Origin: Mycobacterium sp. | Lineage (GTDB): Bacteria > Actinomycetota > Actinomycetes > Mycobacteriales > Mycobacteriaceae | DNA: 7,131 nucleotides | Direction: 5' to 3' | Assembly (NCBI GenBank): GCA_025965815.1 | Contig: JAOPWF010000572.1 | Coordinates: 1 to 7,131 of the forward strand | In this document: piece after piece, positions 1 to 6,464 of the stretch | Layout of the letters: each line of letters starts with the position of its first letter | How positions within the stretch are numbered: position 1 is the first letter of the stretch | Position numbers and translations under genes: made by a program | The notes under the pieces: generated by a model | Seen by the model: only the letters and a program-made list of their open reading frames with translations | The model's database searches: none | Told to the model about the DNA's origin: nothing

Positions 1-271
1 GCTGGACGAGTCGGTCGGGGGCGGGGGATTCGTCTTCGCCTTCGACGCGGCCGACCTGACCGAGAACATCGAGGGCGAGCTGGCCATCGGCGGATATATC
101 GACGTCCAGCCGGAGGAGACCATCGAGCCGATCCGGCGGCTGAAAAGCCTTGCGAAAGAGAAGGGTTACCCGCTCATCCCAGGGCACGACCCGCAGGTGT
201 GGCCCGAACTGACCGAGCACTTCCACGAGCGATTCGGACCGATCCCGCCGAAGGCGGCCGGTTCCCCGTGA
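1..271 (+). CDS. Metallo-beta-lactamase-fold hydrolase, N-acyl-homoserine-lactonase-like (C-terminal part only)
   Basis: The gene enters from the left edge; 89 residues are read from base 2 to a TGA at 269-271. Visible features match the end of AiiA/AttM-type dinuclear zinc hydrolases. FAFDAADL carries the Asp (visible residue 15) that would bridge the two metals. A following stretch ends in PEETIEPIRRLKSLA. The closing motif is PLIPGHDPQVWP, whose His (visible residue 62) would be the last metal ligand. The HxHxDH motif that would confirm the family lies outside the window. Known members open lactone rings such as acyl-homoserine lactones, but the substrate here is not predictable from the tail. 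Its stop codon overlaps the GTG start of allantoinase, so the two are probably co-transcribed and translationally coupled. That suggests a hydrolytic step on a purine-derived intermediate or an accessory lactone rather than quorum quenching (inference). Confidence 0.8.
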   Translation, partial: LDESVGGGGFVFAFDAADLTENIEGELAIGGYIDVQPEETIEPIRRLKSLAKEKGYPLIPGHDPQVWPELTEHFHERFGPIPPKAAGSP

Positions 272-1623
272 CCGCAGCGGCACTGGATGTCATCATCCGC
301 GCCGACGCCGCGGTGGCCGACGGGGAGGTGAGGCCCATGGCCTTGGGTATTGCCGACGGGCTGATCCGTGATATCGGGCCGGTGGATACAGACTGGCACG
401 CCGAGCGAGAGATTCACCTACCGGCGTCGGTCGTATTGCTACCGGGAATGGTCGACACGCACGTGCACATCAACGAACCCGGCACGGACTGGGAGGGTTT
501 CGCATCCGCTACCGCCGCGGCGGCGGCGGGCGGCATCACCACACTCGTCGATATGCCACTGGACTGCGATCCCGTCACCACCTCCACCGCCGCGCTGGAC
601 GTCAAACGGCGCGTCGCACGGGATCACTGCCGGGTGGACGTCGGGTTCTGGGCGGGTGTGGTTCCGGACAACATCGACACACTCGGTGACCTGGCCGCGG
701 CCGGGACACTGGGATACAAATGCTTTCTGAGCGACTCGGGTAACCCGCGTTTCCCGCACCTGAGCGCCGAGCAGTTCCGTCACGCGATGGCGACAATCGC
801 CGACATCGGCGGGGTCATGCTCGTGCACGCCGAGAGCGACTCGGTCGTCGAGCGCAGTTCCCGACCCGGCGGCCGTTCGTACTCGTCTTTTCTGCAGTCA
901 CGGCCCGACGCCGCCGAAGCGGATGCGGTCGAACTGGTGGTGGACACCGTGCGGAAGACCGGAGCGCGGGCGCACATCGTTCACGTGTCCAGCGCCGTTG
1001 TGCTGCCGATCATTTCGGCGGCAAAGCACATCGGCCTGCCGGTCAGCGCGGAGACCTGCCCGCACTACCTCACCCTTGCGTCCGAGGATGTTCCCGACGG
1101 CGCAACCGAGTTCGCGGCCTGCCCGCCGATCAGGTCGGGCGACAACCGGCATCAGTTGTGGGACGGCTTGCGCGACGGCACGTTGGACATGATCGTGTCC
1201 GACCATTCACCGTGCGCGCCCCAGTTCAAGGGTGGCGACTTCGGCAGCGCATTTGGCGGGATCAGCTCCCTGGAAGTGGGCTTGCGAGTGGTGTGGACAC
1301 AGGCGTACCAGCGCGGCTTCGGACTTCCCGACCTGTGCCGGTGGATGGCCGAACGGCCCGCGGCGCTGGCGGGCCTCACCGACCGCGGCAGGATCGCGCC
1401 GGGGTACACGGCGGATCTGTGCGCCTTCGCTCCCGATGACATCCGGTTCGTACGGGCCGGATCGCTGAGACATCGGCATCCGGTCACCCCGTATGACGGT
1501 CTGCGGCTGCGGGGATCCATCGTCGAGACCTGGTTACGCGGCCGGATCGTTGACAGCGCGGCACGCGGTGCGCTGCTCTGCTCAGGGGCGGTCGGGCACG
1601 ACGGGATGCGGGCGCCGGTATGA
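268..1623 (+). CDS. allB: Allantoinase
   Basis: A cytosolic amidohydrolase of 451 residues that hydrolyses allantoin to allantoate. All expected dinuclear-metal ligands are visible: H65 and H67 in PGMVDTHVHINEPG, the lysine to be carboxylated K151 in LGYKCFLSDSG, H188 in LVHAES, H239 in AHIVHVSS, and D312 in IVSDHSP. The segments GTDWEGF, AETCPHYLTL and ACPPIRSGDNR separate allantoinase from dihydropyrimidinase or dihydroorotase, and the length is normal for AllB. The chosen start is GTG at 268, giving a protein that begins MTAAALDVIIRADAAV. It overlaps the upstream stop as GTGA, and the beta-strand starting at LDVII is the usual N-terminus. An in-frame ATG at 199 would add 23 residues lying entirely within the upstream gene. 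The 3' end overlaps the racemase-like gene by ATGA. Genes on both sides act on ureides, which supports the assignment. Confidence 0.93.
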   Translation: MTAAALDVIIRADAAVADGEVRPMALGIADGLIRDIGPVDTDWHAEREIHLPASVVLLPGMVDTHVHINEPGTDWEGFASATAAAAAGGITTLVDMPLDCDPVTTSTAALDVKRRVARDHCRVDVGFWAGVVPDNIDTLGDLAAAGTLGYKCFLSDSGNPRFPHLSAEQFRHAMATIADIGGVMLVHAESDSVVERSSRPGGRSYSSFLQSRPDAAEADAVELVVDTVRKTGARAHIVHVSSAVVLPIISAAKHIGLPVSAETCPHYLTLASEDVPDGATEFAACPPIRSGDNRHQLWDGLRDGTLDMIVSDHSPCAPQFKGGDFGSAFGGISSLEVGLRVVWTQAYQRGFGLPDLCRWMAERPAALAGLTDRGRIAPGYTADLCAFAPDDIRFVRAGSLRHRHPVTPYDGLRLRGSIVETWLRGRIVDSAARGALLCSGAVGHDGMRAPV

Positions 1624-2372
1624 AGATTCTGGTGCTGAACCCGAACACGTCGGAGTCGATGACCGAGGAGATCGCCGCGGCAGCGCGCGACGCCAGTGCA
1701 CCGGACACCGAGATCGTCGCGGTCCACCCCCGATTCGGCACGACGGCAATCGACTCGGCAACGGAAAGCTACCTGTCCGCGGTGGGCGTGATCGACCTCG
1801 TCGCAACAATGCTCACCGACGGGACGTTCGACTACGACGCGGTGATCCTCGCCGGCTTCGGCGAGCACGGCAAGGACGCGCTCCAGGAGATGCTGACCGT
1901 TCCGGTGCTCGACATCGCCGAGTGCGCCGCACACGTGGCGCATCTCATCGGCCGACGATTCTCCGTCGTGACCACGCTGGCCCGCTCGATACCACCCATC
2001 GAGGACCGACTCGTCCTGGCCGGACTGGCCGCGCACTGTGCGTCGATCCGCGCGTGTGGCCTGGGCACCGCCGAGGTGGACGCCGATCCGGACGGTGCGG
2101 TGGCGGCGATCGTCGACGAAGCCGCCCGTGCGGTCGCCCAGGACGGCGCCGAGGTGATCTGCCTGGGGTGCGCCGGGATGGCCGGTGTGACCGATGCGAT
2201 CTCGGCCAAGGTCGGCGTTCCCGCCGTCGACGGGGTAGCGGCGGCGGTGGCCCTGGCCCAGGCACTGGTGGGCCTGGGGCTGACAACCAGCAAGGTCGGT
2301 GCCTATGCGCCGGGGCCGCAGAACCCGCGCAGCAGTTGGCCTCTTTCGGCCGCCTTGGAGCTGGACTCATGA
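1620..2372 (+). CDS. Asp/Glu/hydantoin-racemase-family protein (allantoin-racemase-like, first catalytic Cys absent)
   Basis: A 250-residue protein beginning MKILVLNPNTSESM, the NPNTS signature of the hydantoin/allantoin racemase family, at the usual family length. Canonical members use two cysteines as opposed acid/base residues, one in an ACFGDPG-type loop and one in an LGCAGM loop. The second is present (C184 in CLGCAGMAG). The first loop reads LAGFGEHG, so position 79 is Gly instead of Cys. Between allantoinase and allantoicase the obvious role is interconversion of allantoin enantiomers, because ring-opening enzymes are stereoselective. A Gly/Cys pair is, however, also the arrangement in arylmalonate decarboxylase of the same superfamily, so lyase, decarboxylase or one-base chemistry is possible. 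The ATG at 1620 overlaps the allantoinase stop by four bases with only a weak purine-rich stretch upstream, so translation is probably coupled. Family assignment is firm; the reaction is uncertain. Confidence 0.85.
   Translation: MKILVLNPNTSESMTEEIAAAARDASAPDTEIVAVHPRFGTTAIDSATESYLSAVGVIDLVATMLTDGTFDYDAVILAGFGEHGKDALQEMLTVPVLDIAECAAHVAHLIGRRFSVVTTLARSIPPIEDRLVLAGLAAHCASIRACGLGTAEVDADPDGAVAAIVDEAARAVAQDGAEVICLGCAGMAGVTDAISAKVGVPAVDGVAAAVALAQALVGLGLTTSKVGAYAPGPQNPRSSWPLSAALELDS
2357..2360 (+). promoter_or_regulatory. Ribosome binding site of alc
   Basis: GGAG ends eight bases before the ATG at 2369. It supports that start over any upstream start in the same open frame. Confidence 0.6.
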
Positions 2373-3415
2373 ACGGCCTCGACCGCGGACTCCCGGACCG
2401 GATGTTCGCGGTCGATCTCGCGTCGCGCGCGCACGGCGGCAGCGTCATCGGCGCGAGCGACGAGTCGTTCGGATTCAAGGAGAGGTTGATCGACCCAGGT
2501 GAGCCGGCCTTCATACCGGGCGTGTACGACCTGCGCGGCGAGGTGGTCGACGGTTGGGAGACCCGCAGGCATGCCGGGCCGGACGGCGACTGGGTGGTGG
2601 TACGCCTCGGCATTCCCGGTCGCATCCGTGCGGTGGACGTCGACACCCGGTTCTTCACCGGCAATCACCCAACGGCTTGTCGGGTCGAAGCCTGCGTGCT
2701 GGATATGACGGCGGATGCCTGCGGCGCGGAGGTCAAGTGGACCACAGTGGTGGAGTCGACTGCGCTGAAGCCCGATTCGCGAAATATCCTCGGCGTCGAT
2801 GACTCTCGCCGGTTCACGCATCTGCGGTTGGTCATCGTGTCCGACGGGGGTGTGGCCCGGCTGCGTGCCTACGGCGACGCCATCCCGGACCCGGCCCTGT
2901 GGGCTGACGTCACCATCGAAGTGTCCGGCATCGAGAACGGTGGCCGCGTCGAATGGTGCAGTGACAGCTTCTACTCGAGCGCCCGCAGCCTCATCGCAGC
3001 CGGCCGTCCACGCGACATGGGCGAGGGCTGGGAGACCCGGCGCCGGCGCGACGTCGGTCCCGAGACCCACGATGGCGTCACCATCTCGTTCGCGGCGCCC
3101 GCCGATCTGCAGCGGTTGGAGGTCGACACCTCGTATTTCGTCTTCAACGCCACGCGCGAGGTGTGCGTGCTGGGCAGCCGGCAACGCCCCGAAGGCGGAG
3201 TCGGCTGGGAGCGCGTGCCTTTCGACGTACCGGTACTCGTCCGCACCCCCGTCGCTGCCGATGCCCGGCAGGTGTTCCCGGTCCACGCGGAGGCGGTTAC
3301 AGCGCTGAGCATCCACGCCTACCCGGACGGCGGGATCGCCAGGCTGCGGGCGCTCGGTCGGCCGACCGAAGAAGGAATGGCCGAGTTGCGGTCCAGGTGG
3401 GAGTGCTCGAAGTGA
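2369..3415 (+). CDS. alc: Allantoicase (allantoate amidinohydrolase)
   Basis: A 348-residue cytosolic enzyme that cleaves allantoate to ureidoglycolate and urea. Allantoicases are two tandem copies of a beta-sandwich domain, and both are visible. Copy 1 (about 23-170) has ASDESFGFKERL, DGWETRRHAGPDGDWVVVRL, VDVDTRFFTGNHP and SDGGVARLRAYG. Copy 2 (about 193-330) has CSDSFYSSARSLI, MGEGWETRRRRDVGPE, LEVDTSYFVFN and YPDGGIARLRALG. Copy 2 departs from the usual pattern: the DWV and GN.P segments found in copy 1 read HDGVTI and FVFNATRE, so it may have lost part of its ligand-binding surface. The start is ATG at 2369, overlapping the previous stop as ATGA, with a GGAG Shine-Dalgarno eight bases upstream. 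The reading frame stays open back to 1493 inside the racemase gene, but that stretch is an Arg/Gly-rich out-of-frame translation. The 3' end overlaps the next gene by GTGA. Confidence 0.92.
   Translation: MNGLDRGLPDRMFAVDLASRAHGGSVIGASDESFGFKERLIDPGEPAFIPGVYDLRGEVVDGWETRRHAGPDGDWVVVRLGIPGRIRAVDVDTRFFTGNHPTACRVEACVLDMTADACGAEVKWTTVVESTALKPDSRNILGVDDSRRFTHLRLVIVSDGGVARLRAYGDAIPDPALWADVTIEVSGIENGGRVEWCSDSFYSSARSLIAAGRPRDMGEGWETRRRRDVGPETHDGVTISFAAPADLQRLEVDTSYFVFNATREVCVLGSRQRPEGGVGWERVPFDVPVLVRTPVAADARQVFPVHAEAVTALSIHAYPDGGIARLRALGRPTEEGMAELRSRWECSK
3395..3403 (+). promoter_or_regulatory. Ribosome binding site deciding the GTG start at 3412
   Basis: AGGTGGGAG lies inside the end of alc and finishes eight bases before the GTG at 3412. 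It favours this GTG over upstream in-frame codons that lie inside alc and over the internal ATG five codons later. Confidence 0.6.
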
Positions 3416-4107
3416 CGGACGTGCTGATGGCCGAATGCACCGGATTGTGGCGGCGCACGTTGCTGGTGGATACCGATGGTGCACAGGACACCACCACCGA
3501 CGTGCGATGGCTGCAGGGCATCAACGCTTTCGTGGACCTGCGACGTCCGGCCGGACGCCCGGACTTCACCGATACCCGATGTGCTGTCGATTACACTGTG
3601 CCACAGCAGGAGTGGGCATCGACGCAAGACGGCTTCGCGGGCCGGCTTGGCCAGCGCGGCGACATCTTCGAGTGGAGTCGCTTCGTGAATCTCCAGCCGC
3701 CGGGGCCAAACCCCGACGCGGGCCGGATGCACTGGGAGGCCGACACCCTCATCGAGGTGGGTGTGCACGCCGATTACGTCGAACACTATGCGAGGGATAG
3801 CGCAGCGGTGACGCCGTGCTGGGCGCTGACGCTGCGAACGGACGCCGACGACGAGGCCCTGATACTGCGGGTCGGGAACCTGTTCGGCTGGGCGAGCCGG
3901 ATCGCGACGGATGCGGAAATCTCCCTGGGCGCGGTGGACGCGGGATCGTGGCTCATCACGGACTCCTCGCTGCCCTACCGCGAGGCGCATCCTCTCCGTC
4001 CACGTCTGCAGGGTGACGAATTGTTTGTTGATGACGTCAACGGGGACGGCAAGGCGGTGACGCGCCGCTGGCGCGTCACGGAGAGCGAAGGAAGCGTGAA
4101 CCTATGA
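3412..4107 (+). CDS. Uncharacterised protein of a ureide-catabolism operon (possibly lipocalin/HRI1-like)
   Basis: A 231-residue soluble protein with no signal peptide or membrane segment. I cannot name its function. The sequence has the look of a beta-rich single domain. It starts with ECTGLWRRTLL, then DTTTDVRWLQGINAFVDLRRP, then QQEWASTQDGFAGRL, then FEWSRFVNLQPPGPNPDAG, then LIEVGVHADYVEHYARD. Acidic and aromatic residues are spread along it, but no standard catalytic motif stands out. From memory, the TTT..V.WLQ...F.DLR pattern followed by a GFAG box occurs in a widespread set of uncharacterised bacterial proteins that may be related to the lipocalin-like HRI1 fold. This is a weak link and needs a profile search. 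The GTG start at 3412 is supported by a good Shine-Dalgarno and a GTGA overlap with allantoicase. The stop overlaps the oxygenase start by ATGA. Its place between allantoicase and an oxygenase suggests a role in ureide metabolism or in substrate handling (inference). Confidence 0.8.
   Translation: MTDVLMAECTGLWRRTLLVDTDGAQDTTTDVRWLQGINAFVDLRRPAGRPDFTDTRCAVDYTVPQQEWASTQDGFAGRLGQRGDIFEWSRFVNLQPPGPNPDAGRMHWEADTLIEVGVHADYVEHYARDSAAVTPCWALTLRTDADDEALILRVGNLFGWASRIATDAEISLGAVDAGSWLITDSSLPYREAHPLRPRLQGDELFVDDVNGDGKAVTRRWRVTESEGSVNL
4057..4079 (+). other. GC-rich stem-loop just upstream of the oxygenase start
   Basis: A perfect inverted repeat with 9-bp arms, GTGACGCGC and GCGCGTCAC, around a 5-base loop. 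It lies inside the end of the unknown gene, 24 bases before the oxygenase ATG and just ahead of its Shine-Dalgarno. No T-run follows, so it is not a classical terminator. It could be an RNA-processing or stabilising hairpin, an operator, or chance in GC-rich coding DNA. Confidence 0.4.
4088..4094 (+). promoter_or_regulatory. Ribosome binding site of the 2OG oxygenase gene
   Basis: AAGGAAG ends nine bases before the ATG at 4104. It is one of the clearest Shine-Dalgarno sites in the operon and supports this start. Confidence 0.6.
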
Positions 4108-5144
4108 CTACTGCAACATCATTCACGTCGGTGCCGATCGTCGATATCAGCGGCCTGCGGTCGTCGGATCCGGCCGAGCGGGAGCGGGTCGCCGCCGAGA
4201 TCGGAAAGGCGGCCGCCGAGGTCGGGTTCCTATACATCAGCGGCGCCGGCGTTGACGACGCGCTGTTCGATCGGCTGCTGGACGCCACCAAGGAGTTCTT
4301 CGCCCTCCCGCTGGAGGAGAAGATGCGCTCCTACATCGGTCTGTCCCGGTGCCACCGCGGCTATGTCCCGACCGGCGAGGAGGGGCTCAGCAATGAAGTC
4401 CCGGACATGAAGGAGGCTTTCGACACCGCACTGGATCTGCCCGCCGACGACCCGGACTACCTGGCCGGGAACCCGATGCTGGGCCCCAATGCGTGGCCGG
4501 CGATTCCCGGCTTCGCCGAGACGGTCAGCGCGTACTACCACGCGGTTCTCGACGTCGGCCATCAGCTGCTGTGGGCGTTCGCGGTGGCCCTAGGCGAGGA
4601 TCCCGATACCTTCTCCCGGCACGCCACCAAGACACCGAGTCAGCTGCGACTCATCCACTACTGGCACAACCCGGAGGCCGAGGACAGCCAGGGTATCGGC
4701 GCGCACAGTGACTATGAATGCTTCACCCTGCTGAAACCGACCGCCCCGGGTCTGGAGATTCTCAATGGTGCAGGCGAATGGATCGACATGCCGCCTATTC
4801 CAGGCACCTTTGTGGTCAACATCGGCGACATGCTCGAACTGTGGACCAACGGCGCATTCATCGCGACCACGCACCGGGTCCGCAAGGTCATCCAGGAGCG
4901 CTACTCGTTCCCGCTGTTCTTCAACGTGGACTACGACACCGAGGTGAATCCGTTGCCGCAGTTCGCCGCTCGGGAGGGACGGGCGCGCCCCACCCTGCGT
5001 GCCGGCGAGCATCTCTTCGCCCAGACGGCGCAGACCTTCGCCTACCTGCGCATCCGCCTGGAAAGTGGTGAGCTGGTTCTGCCCGAGGGTTCGGTGGAGA
5101 TCAACTCCTTCGGACAGCAGGCACTGCAGAGCCCGACTACCTGA
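4104..5144 (+). CDS. 2-oxoglutarate/Fe(II) oxygenase, isopenicillin-N-synthase-like family
   Basis: A 346-residue soluble non-haem iron oxygenase with both domains of the IPNS-like family. The N-terminal DIOX_N domain spans about residues 9-120 (VPIVDISGL, EVGFLYISGAGV, FFALPLEEK, RGYVPTGEEG). The catalytic jelly roll spans about 178-282. Iron ligands are visible: H201 and D203 in GIGAHSDYECFTLL, and H257 in ATTHRV. The 2-oxoglutarate-binding pair is R266 and S268 in ERYSFPLFF. NIGDMLELWTNG is also family-typical. Such enzymes couple 2-oxoglutarate decarboxylation to hydroxylation, demethylation or ring chemistry; thymine-7-hydroxylase is a nucleobase-acting relative. The substrate is not readable from sequence. 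As the last gene of an allantoin operon it may oxidise a purine or pyrimidine base or demethylate an N-methyl ureide (inference). The ATG overlaps the previous stop as ATGA. Its stop runs eight bases into the convergent SnoaL-like gene. Confidence 0.9.
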   Translation: MTTATSFTSVPIVDISGLRSSDPAERERVAAEIGKAAAEVGFLYISGAGVDDALFDRLLDATKEFFALPLEEKMRSYIGLSRCHRGYVPTGEEGLSNEVPDMKEAFDTALDLPADDPDYLAGNPMLGPNAWPAIPGFAETVSAYYHAVLDVGHQLLWAFAVALGEDPDTFSRHATKTPSQLRLIHYWHNPEAEDSQGIGAHSDYECFTLLKPTAPGLEILNGAGEWIDMPPIPGTFVVNIGDMLELWTNGAFIATTHRVRKVIQERYSFPLFFNVDYDTEVNPLPQFAAREGRARPTLRAGEHLFAQTAQTFAYLRIRLESGELVLPEGSVEINSFGQQALQSPTT

Positions 5145-5592
5145 GGCGGCGCACCGGCCGGGTCTCGATGGCGTTGATGGTGATGGCGCGGCCGTGGATC
5201 CGCCAGCCCGACTGGGTCCGCAGGTATTCGTCGTCGTAGCGCAGGTGCCAGACCAGGTCAGTGATGGAGTCGGCTTGGTGGCTCCAGTGATGCGCGATGC
5301 AGGTGATCCGGCCCAGGGCGTAATCGGGTTCGGTTCCGGCTGAATACACCTCGCCGACAATCGCGTGTTCGGTGCGGGCGACCTCAGCGAGCGCGTCCAT
5401 CGCTGAGCGGACACCGTCGCGGCCGCGGTGTTCGCGAATGGGTTCCAGGGTCCGCGGCGGATCGGGGAGCCGCAATTCCGCTTCCTCGGTGAACAAAGCG
5501 ACCACATCGTCGAAGCGGCGGTCGTCGACCGCTGCCGCATAGACGTGCACCAGCTCGGTCAGCGAGAGCCGGTCGGCCACCGGGAGACTCAT
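5137..5592 (-). CDS. SnoaL/NTF2-like domain protein
   Basis: A 151-residue protein forming a single NTF2-like cone fold, the usual length for the SnoaL-like group that includes LinA and scytalone dehydratase. The N-terminal helix and loop, ELVHVYAAAVDDRRFDDVVALFTEEAEL, carry the typical Y..A.D.R.FD....LF..DA pattern. D23 or D24 together with H76 (in RTEHAIVGEVY) could form the His/Asp dyad of lyase or dehydrochlorinase relatives. The end, DDEYLRTQSGWRIHGRAI, is the usual last strand pair. Members are cyclases, dehydratases, isomerases or non-catalytic binders, so the reaction is unknown. The start overlaps the stop of the LLM oxidoreductase (ATGA on the minus strand) with no clear Shine-Dalgarno, implying coupled translation. 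Oxidoreductase plus SnoaL pairs are common in actinobacterial lipid, steroid and secondary-metabolite catabolism, and this pair is probably unrelated to the ureide genes. Its 3' end overlaps the convergent oxygenase gene. Confidence 0.85.
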   Translation of the reverse strand: MSLPVADRLSLTELVHVYAAAVDDRRFDDVVALFTEEAELRLPDPPRTLEPIREHRGRDGVRSAMDALAEVARTEHAIVGEVYSAGTEPDYALGRITCIAHHWSHQADSITDLVWHLRYDDEYLRTQSGWRIHGRAITINAIETRPVRRLR

Positions 5593-6464
5593 GAGCCCAG
5601 CGACAGACGGTCGGCGCAGTCGGACAGCATGTCCTTGACATGCTCGATGTCGGCCACGGCCGGCAACGCGAGCACCACCCGGTCGGCGCCCATCCGCGCC
5701 AACTTCGCCGCACGTTCGGCGTCGATCTTCGTCACCAGGTGCCCGAGGGACAATTCGAGGTCCGCCGGGTCGCGTCCGGCGCGCTCCGCCTCGTCGTGCA
5801 TCAGCGAGATCAGCGACGTCAGTTGGGGTCCCACCACCCCGAGGGGCTGGAACCCGTCACCGAATCGGCCGGCGCGGCGCGCCGCAGCGCGGCTGTGACC
5901 ACCGATGTGGATCGGTAGCCCGGATCGGGGCTTCGGGCAGCTCATCGCGTGATCGAACCCGAAGAACTCGCCGCGGTGGCCCGCGCCGTCCGCCTGCTCC
6001 GCCCACAGTGCCCGCAGTACCGCAATCTGTTCGTCGGCCCGCCTGCCACGACTGTCGAATGCCGTTCCGCAGGCTTCGATTTCCTCTTTCATCCAGCCCA
6101 TGCCGACGCACAGTCGAAGGCGGCCCGCCGACAGGACGTCGACCGTCGCCACCCGTTTGGCCAGCACGACGGGGTGGTGGTTCGGCAGTACCAGGACCCC
6201 GGTGGCCAGTCCAAGGGTGGTGGTCTGCCCGGCCAGGAACGACAGCAGGTCAAGCGGATCGGGGACCGGGCAGTCGGCCGCAAGCTCCACCCGCCCAGAG
6301 GCGTCATAGGGGTAGACGCTCGCATACCGCGTCATCATGACGGTGTGCTCGACGGCGACGATGGATTCGAAGCCGCACGCCTCGAGGTGCCCGGCGAAGG
6401 CGGCCATCCACGCGGGCTCGGCAGTGACCCCGGCGGCGACCGGGGCGACGACGGCGAATTTCAT
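5589..6464 (-). CDS. LLM-class flavin-dependent oxidoreductase, probable F420-dependent type
   Basis: A 291-residue (beta/alpha)8 luciferase-like protein. Family features are [10 protein letters not shown] at the N-terminus, [15 protein letters not shown] with the conserved Glu-His, [57 protein letters not shown], a PKP segment at 177-179 followed by LPIHIGGHS, and [13 protein letters not shown]. The arrangement resembles the mycobacterial Rv2161c-type group (TIGR03619), which is usually annotated as F420-dependent. An FMN-dependent monooxygenase cannot be excluded from sequence alone. The substrate is unknown. The ATG at 6464 overlaps the stop of the upstream truncated kinase (ATGA). A GAGG lies 16 bases upstream, too far to be a convincing ribosome site, so translation may be coupled. 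The stop overlaps the SnoaL-like start. No residue loss or frameshift is seen. Confidence 0.9.
   Translation of the reverse strand: MKFAVVAPVAAGVTAEPAWMAAFAGHLEACGFESIVAVEHTVMMTRYASVYPYDASGRVELAADCPVPDPLDLLSFLAGQTTTLGLATGVLVLPNHHPVVLAKRVATVDVLSAGRLRLCVGMGWMKEEIEACGTAFDSRGRRADEQIAVLRALWAEQADGAGHRGEFFGFDHAMSCPKPRSGLPIHIGGHSRAAARRAGRFGDGFQPLGVVGPQLTSLISLMHDEAERAGRDPADLELSLGHLVTKIDAERAAKLARMGADRVVLALPAVADIEHVKDMLSDCADRLSLGS

Noticed and set aside
199..267. A 23-residue N-terminal extension of allantoinase from an ATG at 199
   Set aside because: It lies wholly within the upstream gene and reads as Arg/Pro-rich out-of-frame sequence. The GTG at 268 overlaps the stop as GTGA and gives the normal family N-terminus.
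512..532. CGG/CGC-rich repeat-like run
   Set aside because: It encodes the conserved Ala/Gly-rich helix of allantoinase (TAAAAAGGITT) and needs no repeat explanation.
1152..2036. 294-codon minus-strand reading frame opposite allantoinase and the racemase-like gene
   Set aside because: Low-complexity, Arg-rich translation with no motif, antisense to two clear genes.
1493..2368. Long in-frame open stretch upstream of allantoicase that would give a 640-residue protein
   Set aside because: The extra part is Arg/Gly-rich, matches no family and overlaps the well-supported racemase-like gene. The frame is open only because the DNA is GC-rich.
2303..3484. 393-codon minus-strand reading frame opposite allantoicase
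   Set aside because: It mirrors the codon bias of the real gene and carries no recognisable domain; a GC-rich antisense shadow.
2905..4039. Two TGACGTCA palindromes (2905-2912 and 4032-4039)
   Set aside because: Both lie in coding sequence, are only eight bases long and are far from promoters; chance is the simplest explanation.
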